42,619 bases of DNA from a virus: positions 1 through 42,619 of the IMG/VR virus record IMGVR_UViG_3300042923_000463; one strand, given 5' to 3'. The position numbers and the translations under genes were made by a program. Numbering within the stretch: the first letter of the stretch is position 1; the number at the start of each line of letters is the position of its first letter. The notes below the pieces were generated by a model. The model was not told the origin of the DNA and searched no databases. It saw nothing but the letters and a program-made list of their open reading frames with translations. Shown here one piece after another: positions 6,796 through 13,285 of the stretch.

Positions 6796-7614
6796 CTACA
6801 TTACACACTCGCAAGAGAACAGGTCCTTCGTCTGGTGGATAGCAATCCACTTCTTGCTATCGGCCCAAAACTTTTGCTGTGGCACTTGCTCGGTAGCCGG
6901 AACGCCAGCCGCAAGCATTTCCTCGAACTTCGCTTCCATGTCTTCCAGATACACAGGGCCGGTGTCGTCATGATGGATGGCATGGCCGATTTCTTCCTCC
7001 GCCCACTTGGCTTTGTTCCAGATGTCCCGGCGAGTTACGTAGACCACGTACCAATGTTGCCACCCAGCCTTCAGGCACCCTATGCAATTGCCATGCTTCC
7101 ACACCGAATACGTATTCGGGCGGGAAATACCAATCTGCTCCGTGCTGATCACCTGCGGCACCCCAACGAATAGTGGAAAAGCCGTTCGATATCCTTGCTC
7201 ACCCAGTATGCCACTCCGCCTTTGCACACGAGCGCCTTCGTTCGCGTCAAAGCCGTAGTAGATCGTCACGTCCTTATCCGGGTGATGGCTTTCCAAGTAA
7301 CGCATGAACGGGCCGGTCTTCAGCCGGTTGGTGCAAAGTTCCTGGCCGTTATTCACTTTGAATGCCTGGGCCTCTACGCAGACGTCGAACTGGTCTTGTG
7401 TCATCACTTGGGCATCTTTGTAGTTGGCATACGTCACCGGCACGCCGATATATTCGGAAACCTCGCGCTTGAACCGCTTGATGTCTTCGGACTCGACCCA
7501 TGCAGAGATATCGTGGTTCAGCAAGATCAAGTCGGAGGTGCCATGAACTTCAGCTACGTGAAGCGCCACTAGCGCCGAGCTATGGCCACCCGAATAGCAT
7601 ACGATGTGCTTCAT
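6796..7614 (-). CDS. PP-loop / PAPS-reductase-like protein, 272 aa
   Basis: A member of the adenine-nucleotide alpha-hydrolase (PAPS reductase/ATP pyrophosphatase) superfamily. The PP-loop SGGHSS is at residues 8-13, and CTNRLKTGPF and CIGCLKAGWQHW supply further conserved cysteines. The start at 7614 has GGAAGG upstream; an in-frame start at 7644 would overlap the previous gene. Phage members of this family are common but poorly understood; links to sulfur chemistry, including DndC-like DNA modification, are possible. No dnd partner genes are visible here, so substrate and role are unknown. Confidence 0.8.
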   Translation of the reverse strand: MKHIVCYSGGHSSALVALHVAEVHGTSDLILLNHDISAWVESEDIKRFKREVSEYIGVPVTYANYKDAQVMTQDQFDVCVEAQAFKVNNGQELCTNRLKTGPFMRYLESHHPDKDVTIYYGFDANEGARVQRRSGILGEQGYRTAFPLFVGVPQVISTEQIGISRPNTYSVWKHGNCIGCLKAGWQHWYVVYVTRRDIWNKAKWAEEEIGHAIHHDDTGPVYLEDMEAKFEEMLAAGVPATEQVPQQKFWADSKKWIAIHQTKDLFSCECVM

Positions 7615-7633
7615 AGCTTCCTTCCCTTTCAAT

Positions 7634-7867
7634 TCATTCATCATCGCCCAGCGCGCGCCCTATCTGGCGCTGGACGTATTCGTTATTGAGTTGACGCTTT
7701 ACCGCAGCGTCGATCTTTGCCCAGTCCGGCTTGAAGTCCGGATCGCTGCCGCCGGTTTCGAAGTACTCGCGCACCTGGGCGGCGTGCGCTGCTTCGAACA
7801 ACATCGAATAACGCTCGGCCTCGGCTTCTTCGTCGGCGCGGCGGGATGCGGCGCTTTGGCGGGCCAT
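7634..7867 (-). CDS. Hypothetical protein, 77 aa
   Basis: Small, highly charged, probably helical protein (SRRADEEAEAERYSMLFEAA) with no recognised domain. Its ATG lies just after the TGA of the 145-residue gene, and the PP-loop gene follows within 20 bp, so it is part of the leftward early operon. Confidence 0.65.
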   Translation of the reverse strand: MARQSAASRRADEEAEAERYSMLFEAAHAAQVREYFETGGSDPDFKPDWAKIDAAVKRQLNNEYVQRQIGRALGDDE

Positions 7868-7868
7868 G

Positions 7869-8306
7869 TCAGCCGCCGATAACGATCAGGCCGGAGCGGC
7901 TACCACTCGCCACCGCCTTGCGCCCCGACATGTCCGGAAAGTCAGGCTTGAAGCCGATGCCGCTTTCCTCGTATTCCTCCCGGCTCTCTTCGTCTTCCAT
8001 CGCCTCGGCGCGCGCCGGCTCGAACCAGTTGTTGCCGAAACAGGATGCCTTGACGCCGCCATCAAAGAACGAATAGGCATAGTCGGTCGTTTCACTATCG
8101 TTCCATGGCCACGGCCAGCCATCAGCAGGCAGCGTCACATCGTCGCGCCCCGCGAAGAACTCGGCCACCGCGGCTCGAAATTCGTCGGCGCTTTTAGCGT
8201 CCTTGACAGCCTGCGCAATGGCGTCCGGGTAACCATCCCATGCAATGCTGCCGAGCCATTCCGATTCCTTGCCTTTGCCAATATAGAAGTCCGCACGTGT
8301 TCCCAT
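7869..8306 (-). CDS. Conserved phage hypothetical protein, 145 aa
   Basis: The start at 8306 has GGAG at good spacing. The frame remains open upstream to 8729, but that extension is Arg/Ser-rich, overlaps the next gene and carries no start signal. The protein begins GTRADFYIGKGKESEWLGSI and contains WDGYPDAI, a pattern I associate with hypothetical proteins of proteobacterial phages. Acidic overall. Function is unknown. Confidence 0.7.
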   Translation of the reverse strand: MGTRADFYIGKGKESEWLGSIAWDGYPDAIAQAVKDAKSADEFRAAVAEFFAGRDDVTLPADGWPWPWNDSETTDYAYSFFDGGVKASCFGNNWFEPARAEAMEDEESREEYEESGIGFKPDFPDMSGRKAVASGSRSGLIVIGG

Positions 8307-8355
8307 CTTCTTCTCCCGTTTCGCGCAGCACGATGCAGCGCCGATGTTAAGTGAT

Positions 8356-8371
8356 GCGCCCCGTGGGGCGC
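8356..8371. repeat. Perfect GC hairpin in an intergenic gap
   Basis: GCGCCCC-GT-GGGGCGC forms a 7-bp stem with a 2-base spacer between the 66-residue and 145-residue genes. No T-run follows on either strand, so it is not a classic terminator. It may be an mRNA processing or stability element. Confidence 0.45.
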
Positions 8372-8379
8372 GGTGGTTG

Positions 8380-8580
8380 TTAGGCGGCGCGCCGTTTGAA
8401 AAGGGTTTCGGCGGCGGCGCGATCCATGCCGCGATTAACGTAACGCCACGTTTTAGACATACCTCCTTTGCAATGCGGCGCGTAGTTCTCGCACAGCTTC
8501 CAGACACTAAAGGTTTCGCCATCCTGCGACAGCGCGTATTTGATGCCGCGCTTGTTTTCCTTAATTGCGATGGTTGCCAT
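8380..8580 (-). CDS. Hypothetical protein, 66 aa, first gene of the leftward operon
   Basis: Small basic protein (ATIAIKENKRGIKYALSQDG at the start, TLFKRRAA at the end) with two Cys and two Trp. It is the promoter-proximal gene of the leftward early transcript, with AAAGGG and AGGA upstream of its ATG. First genes in such positions are often host-takeover or regulatory proteins, but nothing in the sequence shows which. Confidence 0.65.
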   Translation of the reverse strand: MATIAIKENKRGIKYALSQDGETFSVWKLCENYAPHCKGGMSKTWRYVNRGMDRAAAETLFKRRAA

Positions 8581-8630
8581 GATCCTGCCCTTTCGTTCTC
8601 GCCGCGCGGTATGCGCTGCCCATGAACATA

Positions 8631-8659
8631 ACTATGCCAGCATACACAGCCAACGTCAA
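8631..8659 (-). promoter_or_regulatory. Leftward early promoter
   Basis: Read leftward, TTGACG (8654-8659) is separated by 17 bp from CATAGT (8631-8636), with TG one base before the -10 box. It drives the 66-residue gene and probably the whole early accessory/recombination operon. It overlaps the first copy of the tandem repeats at 8658-8686. Confidence 0.65.
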
Positions 8660-8686
8660 TCACTTTTGTTTTAATCATTTGTGTTT
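8658..8686. promoter_or_regulatory. Tandem operator-like repeats between divergent promoters
   Basis: AATCACTTTTGTTT (8658-8671) and AATCATTTGTGTTT (8673-8686) match at 12 of 14 positions with a 15-bp period. They touch the -35 boxes of both the leftward and the rightward promoter, which is where a phage switch regulator would bind. The 59-residue HTH protein encoded next to them is the obvious candidate. Confidence 0.5.
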
Positions 8687-8713
8687 GACTTTTCTGATTC
8701 ATTCCTCTAGGAT
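8685..8713 (+). promoter_or_regulatory. Rightward promoter, possibly giving a leaderless mRNA
   Basis: TTGACT (8685-8690), 17 bp, TAGGAT (8708-8713). The expected start of transcription, seven bases after the -10 box, falls on the A of the ATG at 8720. Either the HTH mRNA is leaderless, or the AGGA inside the -10 box is a Shine-Dalgarno for transcripts from further upstream. Confidence 0.5.
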
Positions 8714-8719
8714 GGCCAC

Positions 8720-8899
8720 ATGAACACACTTAAACAGCTGGTCACGAAACTGCGCGAACGTGGCTACTCTCAAGCGCGCATAGCCCGGATTGCTGGCGTC
8801 TCGCAGATGACAGTTAGCCGGTGGGAAAAGGAAGCGCCAGATCGGGTGAACATGGCGGCTCACAGGCGGCTTAGCCTGGAAGTGAAGGAAAAGCAATGA
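8720..8899 (+). CDS. Small Cro/C1-type HTH regulator, 59 aa
   Basis: A 59-residue DNA-binding protein. YSQARIARIAGVSQMTVSRW is a typical Cro/C1-type helix-turn-helix. It is the first gene of the rightward operon and lies next to the divergent promoters and tandem repeats it probably binds. Its TGA overlaps the ATG of the GIY-YIG gene. It is too short to be a full CI repressor (no oligomerisation or cleavage domain), so a Cro-like role is more likely. Confidence 0.8.
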   Translation: MNTLKQLVTKLRERGYSQARIARIAGVSQMTVSRWEKEAPDRVNMAAHRRLSLEVKEKQ

Positions 8900-9351
8900 C
8901 GTGCTGTTTATACAAGCACCTGAACGCTAGTGGCGAGGTTCTGTATGTTGGGATTGCCAGCGAAGTATGGAAGCGATCGGTTCAGCATGAAGGAAAGTCG
9001 TCGTGGTTCAAGGATGTCCGGACGATTGAAGTAGAGCACTTCCCTAATCGGGAAGCTGCGATCGAAGCAGAAGAAACGACGGTGATGGCGCTAAAGCCAA
9101 GGTTCAATGTGGACTATCTTTTGCCGCGGCATGCGTCCGTTATAGAGAAACGGCGGGCAGTGGTAGGCCCGGACCATGAGGCACTCAAGCCGGTTATCTT
9201 GGCCCAGGTCGCTCAGCATGGACTTGCAGCAGTTGCCCGGAGTGTACCGATCAACATGACCACTCTCAGCCGCTTCCTGTTTTCCAAAACGGTGCCGTAC
9301 GAAAAGACTGTTGCGGCACTGGTTGCGCACTTCAAAGGAGAGAAGAAATGA
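8896..9351 (+). CDS. GIY-YIG nuclease-domain protein, 151 aa
   Basis: The N-terminal half fits a GIY-YIG nuclease: CLYKH (residues 4-8) stands for GIY, LYVGI (16-20) for YIG, with a following Arg (WKRSVQH) and a Glu-rich helix (AAIEAEE). The C-terminal part (LAAVARSVPINMTTLSRFLF) looks like a helix-turn-helix that could direct DNA binding. It is coupled by ATGA overlaps to the genes on both sides. It may be a homing-type or DNA-processing nuclease; the target is unknown. Confidence 0.75.
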   Translation: MTCCLYKHLNASGEVLYVGIASEVWKRSVQHEGKSSWFKDVRTIEVEHFPNREAAIEAEETTVMALKPRFNVDYLLPRHASVIEKRRAVVGPDHEALKPVILAQVAQHGLAAVARSVPINMTTLSRFLFSKTVPYEKTVAALVAHFKGEKK

Positions 9352-9785
9352 GCCGAGGTTTCGCAGCGTTGGGCCTGTACAACCCAAAGAATGATCTCAA
9401 TGTCGGCGGCGCACTGCGCGCAGCTTCGTGCTACGGCGCAGCACTGGTTACGGTACAAGGGGCTCGTTATAAGAAGGCCAGCACGGATACCACTAGCGCC
9501 TGGCGGCATATCCCGGTCGTTCACACGGATAACCTGCTGGACTCGATTCCGGTCGGAGCCATCCCGGTGGCAATCGAGTTCATCCCTTCGGCTCGACCGT
9601 TGACGACTTACACGCACCCGGAGAATGCTTTTTACATCTTCGGCCCTGAAGACGGTTCGATACCGAAGGCGGTTCTCGAGAAGTGCCGCGACGTGGTGTA
9701 TGTCCCAACCGAACTCTGCATGAACTTGGCGGCGACGGTGAACGTTGTTTTATATGACCGCTTGGCAAAACGAGGTGGGAAATGA
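9348..9785 (+). CDS. TrmH/SpoU-family RNA 2'-O-ribose methyltransferase, 145 aa
   Basis: A minimal SPOUT methyltransferase. Motif 1 is NVGGALRAA (residues 18-26), motif 2 FGPEDGSIP (98-106), motif 3 CMNLAATVNVVLYD (124-137). Together these form the knotted S-adenosylmethionine site, with N18 and R24 as the usual catalytic residues. There is no separate RNA-binding domain, as in TrmL-type enzymes of similar size. It probably methylates tRNA or rRNA; the substrate cannot be read from sequence. Its ATG overlaps the GIY-YIG stop. Confidence 0.88.
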   Translation: MSRGFAALGLYNPKNDLNVGGALRAASCYGAALVTVQGARYKKASTDTTSAWRHIPVVHTDNLLDSIPVGAIPVAIEFIPSARPLTTYTHPENAFYIFGPEDGSIPKAVLEKCRDVVYVPTELCMNLAATVNVVLYDRLAKRGGK

Positions 9786-10210
9786 AACGAGCAGCCCCAA
9801 TCAATCCGCTTTTGCTCATCGCAGCAAAGAACCGTATCCCGCAGGAAGACGCAGACACGATCTCGACGCTCGTGCTCATCTGCCTGGACGAAGTGAAGCG
9901 AGGCCGCGCGCCGAACTCGATCACGAACACGCTTACCGAGCACCTGGCCACCGCGCAAGCTCTGTGGGCAGGTATGGAGAACCGACCTCTGTACAAGCAA
10001 GCGGTCGAATGCTGGGCGCTGTGGTGCCGCGCTTGCAACCGTGACCCGAGCAAGCCGATCGCGCTGACGACCGGCGAGTATCAGGCCGTTCGTCAAACTG
10101 TGAACTATTACCTTCGCTCGATGACACAGTTAGAAGTCGGGCGGCTGGTCAAGGCGAAGGAAACGGCAATGAATTTCCTCAATACCATCACCGTAAAGGA
10201 GGCAGCATAA
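9782..10210 (+). CDS. Hypothetical protein, 142 aa
   Basis: A mostly helical protein without a recognised domain. It has a W/C-rich centre (AVECWALWCRACNRDPSKP) and ends in a helical segment (LEVGRLVKAKETAMNFLNTI). The start and stop overlap those of both neighbours (ATGA and TAATG), so it is co-translated with the methyltransferase and the winged-helix gene. Confidence 0.7.
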   Translation: MKRAAPINPLLLIAAKNRIPQEDADTISTLVLICLDEVKRGRAPNSITNTLTEHLATAQALWAGMENRPLYKQAVECWALWCRACNRDPSKPIALTTGEYQAVRQTVNYYLRSMTQLEVGRLVKAKETAMNFLNTITVKEAA

Positions 10211-10614
10211 TGCGCGCCGGAAAAGCACTCATCGAAGCCACCCTGGCTTACATCGAATCTCAACCGACCGCCGTCACTAACGCAATGGTCGCGCGGCATC
10301 TTAAGCGCTCGTCCTCTCATTTGTCCGGAGTGCTCACGTTGCTGGCGACTGAGAACAAGCTGACGGTCGCCACAGGAACGACGGCGAAAGGGTCTTACAC
10401 GGTACTTTACCGACCATACGGCTTCCCGCTGGTGCCGCCTGAAGGCATGGTATTCACCGATGCAGCCGAGCGCCGCAAGCCGGAGCGGCCAATCAAAGGC
10501 GAGCAGCCCAAGCGCGTGATGACCGCGGCAAAACAGATCGGGATGGCCAGGCATTGGCTCGACCGCGCCCTGTTCGGTGACGGGCCGGCGCACTCTGACG
10601 AGGCGGTGGCATGA
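10210..10614 (+). CDS. Winged-helix-like protein, 134 aa
   Basis: The N-terminal 60 residues (ALIEATLAYIESQPTAVTN, MVARHLKRSSSHLSGVLTLL, then a short turn rich in T and G) have the helix-turn-helix-wing layout of a winged-helix DNA-binding domain. The rest is basic and unassigned. It sits between the 142-residue gene and ninG with overlapping starts and stops. It could be a transcriptional or replication accessory protein; I cannot tell which. Confidence 0.6.
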   Translation: MRAGKALIEATLAYIESQPTAVTNAMVARHLKRSSSHLSGVLTLLATENKLTVATGTTAKGSYTVLYRPYGFPLVPPEGMVFTDAAERRKPERPIKGEQPKRVMTAAKQIGMARHWLDRALFGDGPAHSDEAVA

Positions 10615-11258
10615 GCCTGGAACGAAAAACGGCTATCAAACGCACTCCTTTCGTGCAGAAGGATCCGAAACCGGCGAAGGGTCCGAAGCCGAAGAAGTGC
10701 GCCAACCGTGAGTGCCGCGCGCCTTACATTCCTGATCCGCGCCAGCCGTTCGTTACGTGGTGCTGTCCGGATTGCGGCGTGGCGGTTGCTCTCGAACGCT
10801 TAGCCAAGCAGAAGACCGCGAAGGCTAAGGCGGAGCGAGCGGCCGATGCACGCAAGAAGCGGGAAGCCAAGACGCCGGCGCAGCTTGCCGAGCCTGTGCG
10901 TAAGCTGGCGCAGAAGTATGCCGTTCTGCGCGATCGTGACTTCGGCTGTATCAGCTGCGACAAGGGGCCGCATTGGACCGGCGGCGTGTGGCACGGCTCG
11001 CATTTTAAGAGCGTCGGCGCCAGCTCGGCCCTGCAGTTCAACCTGTGGAACATTCATAAGGCTTGTGACCAGTGCAACTGGTTCAAGGCCGGCAACATCG
11101 GTCCATACGAAACCAGGCTTCGACAGAAGATCGGCGACGATCGCGTGGACTGGCTCAAGAATCACCCGCGGTCGCGCGAGTACACCCCGGAGTATCTGGA
11201 CCGCCTGGCGCGCATCCTGCGGAAGAAGATCAAACGAATCGAAAGGAAGTACACATGA
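10611..11258 (+). CDS. ninG: NinG-like recombination nuclease (Rap), 215 aa
   Basis: Matches the lambda NinG/Rap family, a structure-specific endonuclease acting on branched recombination intermediates. An N-terminal zinc-binding part (KKCANRECRAPYI, CCPDCG) leads into a basic helical linker. The core follows with FGCISCDKG, WHGSHFKSVGASSALQFNLW and HKACDQCNWFKAGN, an HNH-like Cys/His site. It fits with RecT, YqaJ and NinB on the other operon. Confidence 0.92.
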   Translation: MSLERKTAIKRTPFVQKDPKPAKGPKPKKCANRECRAPYIPDPRQPFVTWCCPDCGVAVALERLAKQKTAKAKAERAADARKKREAKTPAQLAEPVRKLAQKYAVLRDRDFGCISCDKGPHWTGGVWHGSHFKSVGASSALQFNLWNIHKACDQCNWFKAGNIGPYETRLRQKIGDDRVDWLKNHPRSREYTPEYLDRLARILRKKIKRIERKYT

Positions 11259-11479
11259 AACACTTCATCGACCTATTCGACGTCCAGGCGATCGACCCAG
11301 CGTCGATGAACTATGACGCGGTGCCGGCGAAGACGTGCCGCGGCTGCTTGTTCCAGCGCCAGTTCTCGCCAGTGTGCCGGCGGGCTGCGGCGCTGGCGGT
11401 CGCGGTGGGGAAGGAAGACTGCGATTCGGGATTCATCTACGTGAGCCGGGATGATCCGCGTCAGCTGACTATTGAATGA
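11255..11479 (+). CDS. Small Cys-rich protein, 74 aa
   Basis: The ATG at 11255 overlaps the ninG stop (ATGA); an earlier in-frame start lies wholly inside ninG and is not credible. CRGCLFQRQFSPVCRRAA holds a CxxC plus a third Cys, and a fourth (KEDCDSG) follows, so a small zinc site is possible. Similar small Cys-rich proteins accompany ninG-like genes in other phages. Function is unknown. Confidence 0.7.
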   Translation: MKHFIDLFDVQAIDPASMNYDAVPAKTCRGCLFQRQFSPVCRRAAALAVAVGKEDCDSGFIYVSRDDPRQLTIE

Positions 11480-11514
11480 ACCTGTTGCGGCGTCGTCCGC
11501 ACTAGGCTAGGATA

Positions 11515-11544
11515 TTGATGTTGCCTTGGTCGGCAGCATAAAAT
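11515..11544 (+). promoter_or_regulatory. Promoter for the putative small RNA
   Basis: TTGATG (11515-11520), 18 bp, TAAAAT (11539-11544). The predicted start point (about 11551-11552) falls directly before the 5' arm of the long stem at 11553, so the promoter looks placed to make exactly that RNA. Confidence 0.5.
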
Positions 11545-11551
11545 TACGGTA

Positions 11552-11635
11552 GGGCTTCACATGCTGTCTGGCGGGTACCGTTCCCGTTCGACCAACCCTT
11601 GAAAGAGGGAGACAGCAGGTGAAGCCTTCTTTTTT
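11552..11635 (+). ncRNA. Putative stand-alone small RNA: three-way junction ending in a terminator
   Basis: A closing stem pairs 11553-11569 with 11610-11626 (16 bp with one A-G mismatch). Inside are hairpin 1 (11572-11575 with 11583-11586, plus a G-U pair outside it) and hairpin 2 (CCCTT-GAAA-GAGGG, 11596-11609, a GNRA tetraloop that abuts the closing stem). TTCTTTTTT follows at once (11627-11635). With the promoter at 11515-11544 this defines an RNA of about 84 nt. The alternative is an elaborate terminator or leader for the next gene, whose ATG is at 11647. I do not recognise the family. Confidence 0.6.
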
Positions 11636-11646
11636 GGGCGGTCACA

Positions 11647-12453
11647 ATGCATTACTACAAGAGGCACATAGGCGACTATGCCAAGAAAGCGGGGCATCTC
11701 TCCCCGCTGGAGCATGGCGTCTACAACTTGATTATCGACAACTATTACGACCGTGAGCACGCGCCGACAATGGCAGAGGCTATGCGTTGGGCGCGCGCCA
11801 GGTCGACTGAAGAGAAGGCAGCGGTCGAAGCCGTGCTTTCCGAGTTCTTCACGCTGGACGGCGAGCGATACAGCCAGAACCGGATAGAGGAAGAGTTGGC
11901 GCAGTACCATGCCAAAGCGGAAACGAATCGTGTTATTGCCGTGCAACGAGAAGAGCAGAAGCGTGCACGAAGGGAGCACGAATCGTGCACGGATCGTTCA
12001 CCAGAACAGCACGATTCGAACACGTCCGGTCAACCTAACCATAAACCATTAACCACTAACCATAAACCAGTAGATAAGGTCCAAACCAATGCCGAGCCTG
12101 ATGGCTCGACGCCGGTCGTGTCTATCGAGGTCAAGGCTGTGTTCGAATACTGGCAAACCGCTCGCGGGCATGAGAAGGCCAAGCTCGACGAGAAGCGCAA
12201 GCGCGCGATCAAAGCCCGGTTGAAAGATGGCTACTCGGCGGAAGACCTGTGCCGCGCTGTCGACGGTGTTGCAAAGTCGCCTCACCACATGGGCCAGAAT
12301 GATCAGCGCACGGTGTATGACGACATTGAACTGATCTGCAGAACGGCGGTGAACGTCGACAAGTTCCTGAAGCTGGCCGGCCCGCAGCAGTTCGCGGATC
12401 CTGGGCTGCAGCGTCAAATCGATATCCTTCAAGAATGGGCGGAGCGACCATGA
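11647..12453 (+). CDS. DUF1376/YdaU-type replication initiation protein, 268 aa
   Basis: The N-terminal domain (HYYKRHIGDYAKKAGHLSPL, EHGVYNLIIDNYY) is the DUF1376 (YdaU-like) domain, which in phages takes the place of lambda O. A low-complexity linker (NHKPLTTNHKP) is followed by a C-terminal helical domain (FEYWQTARGHEKAKLDEKRK, LDEKRKRAIKARLKDGY) like those of phage replication proteins. The linker DNA holds an iteron array. It probably binds the origin and, with the next gene, recruits host DnaB. The Shine-Dalgarno is weak (GGGCGG). Confidence 0.85.
   Translation: MHYYKRHIGDYAKKAGHLSPLEHGVYNLIIDNYYDREHAPTMAEAMRWARARSTEEKAAVEAVLSEFFTLDGERYSQNRIEEELAQYHAKAETNRVIAVQREEQKRARREHESCTDRSPEQHDSNTSGQPNHKPLTTNHKPVDKVQTNAEPDGSTPVVSIEVKAVFEYWQTARGHEKAKLDEKRKRAIKARLKDGYSAEDLCRAVDGVAKSPHHMGQNDQRTVYDDIELICRTAVNVDKFLKLAGPQQFADPGLQRQIDILQEWAERP
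11965..12069 (+). repeat. Candidate replication origin: iterons inside the initiator gene
   Basis: Five tandem heptamers of the form YWAACCA fill 12035-12069 without gaps (CTAACCA, TAAACCA, TTAACCA, CTAACCA, TAAACCA). Just upstream GCACGA occurs three times direct (11965, 11976, 12009) and once inverted (11983-11988). Iterons followed by AT-rich DNA within an initiator gene are the arrangement of the lambda origin in gene O. Confidence 0.6.
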
Positions 12454-13103
12454 GCACGAAACACGAACTGATCCAGGCGATTGCCTTGCTGCGCGCCGAG
12501 TATGACGACATGAACCCGATCGAGGGACAGCGGCTGGAAATGTGGTGGGCGGCGCTTCATCCGTTCCCGAATGGATCCGTGCGCGCATCGGCCGAGCGGC
12601 ACATCAAAACGAGCGCTTTCAAGCCGCACCTGTCGGATATCGTGAAGGGGTGCGAGGCGCAGGTGTCGGGATCATGGCTGGGCGCTGACGAAGCCTGGGC
12701 GCTCATGCCGAAGAGCGAGTACGAGTCGGCCATGCTAACCGACGAGATTGCGCAAGCCATCGCCGCGGCCACGCCATTGCTTGAGCAAGGCGACAAGATC
12801 GCCGCCCGTATGGCTTTCAAGGATGCATACACCCGGCTTGTCGAGCAGGCCCGCATAGAAGGCCGTCAGCCGCGTTATTTCCCCTCCTTTGGTACCGACC
12901 CGCAGGCGCGCGTCGTTATGCTCGCCAGGGCCGTGCAAACGGGCCAGGTGAGCGCGGATAGAGCCATCGAATGGCAGCCGGAACACGCGACCGAGATTGT
13001 CCGGATGGCCGGCGTGACTTCGCACCCGCTGCTCGCACCGCCGAGCGAGAAAGGGAAGCAGGCCGTCAAGGCGTTGCTCGCTGACTTGCGGGTGCTGAAA
13101 TGA
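12450..13103 (+). CDS. G39P-type helicase loader-like protein, 217 aa
   Basis: The N-terminal 65 residues (IALLRAEYDDMNPIEGQRLE, WWAALHPFPNGSVRASAERH, IKTSAFKPHLSDIVKG) resemble the N-terminal domain of phage helicase loaders such as SPP1 G39P. The rest is helical and unassigned. The start at 12450 (ATGA overlap with the initiator stop) is preferred to an in-frame start five codons earlier. It probably delivers host replicative helicase to the origin. Confidence 0.7.
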   Translation: MSTKHELIQAIALLRAEYDDMNPIEGQRLEMWWAALHPFPNGSVRASAERHIKTSAFKPHLSDIVKGCEAQVSGSWLGADEAWALMPKSEYESAMLTDEIAQAIAAATPLLEQGDKIAARMAFKDAYTRLVEQARIEGRQPRYFPSFGTDPQARVVMLARAVQTGQVSADRAIEWQPEHATEIVRMAGVTSHPLLAPPSEKGKQAVKALLADLRVLK

Positions 13104-13285
13104 ACGCCCTGATCCGATCCGAAGCTGAGGCCCGCTTTCCGTTCAAGCTGTCGGGCGGCGGTGTCGATTACAAAGCCTGGGCTAAGCGCTTCGTGTTCCG
13201 GTTCGAACGCGGCGACAAGACGCTCTTGCCGGTCCAGGTGCAGTTCGCCTACCTCGCCTTAGATCTCGACCCGCCGAAGGTATGA
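13100..13285 (+). CDS. Hypothetical protein, 61 aa
   Basis: Short basic protein (YKAWAKRFVFRFERGDKTLL) with no recognised domain. It is linked by ATGA overlaps to the loader and to the next Cys-rich gene, which supports its being translated. Confidence 0.65.
   Translation: MNALIRSEAEARFPFKLSGGGVDYKAWAKRFVFRFERGDKTLLPVQVQFAYLALDLDPPKV

Noticed and set aside
8307-8729. N-terminal extension of the 145-residue gene
   Set aside because: The extension overlaps the 66-residue gene and the divergent promoters, lacks a start signal, and is unlike protein sequence.
11552-11635. tRNA or hammerhead ribozyme
   Set aside because: The cloverleaf arms and CCA-type acceptor of a tRNA are absent, and the conserved hammerhead core (CTGANGA) is not present although a GAAA tetraloop is.
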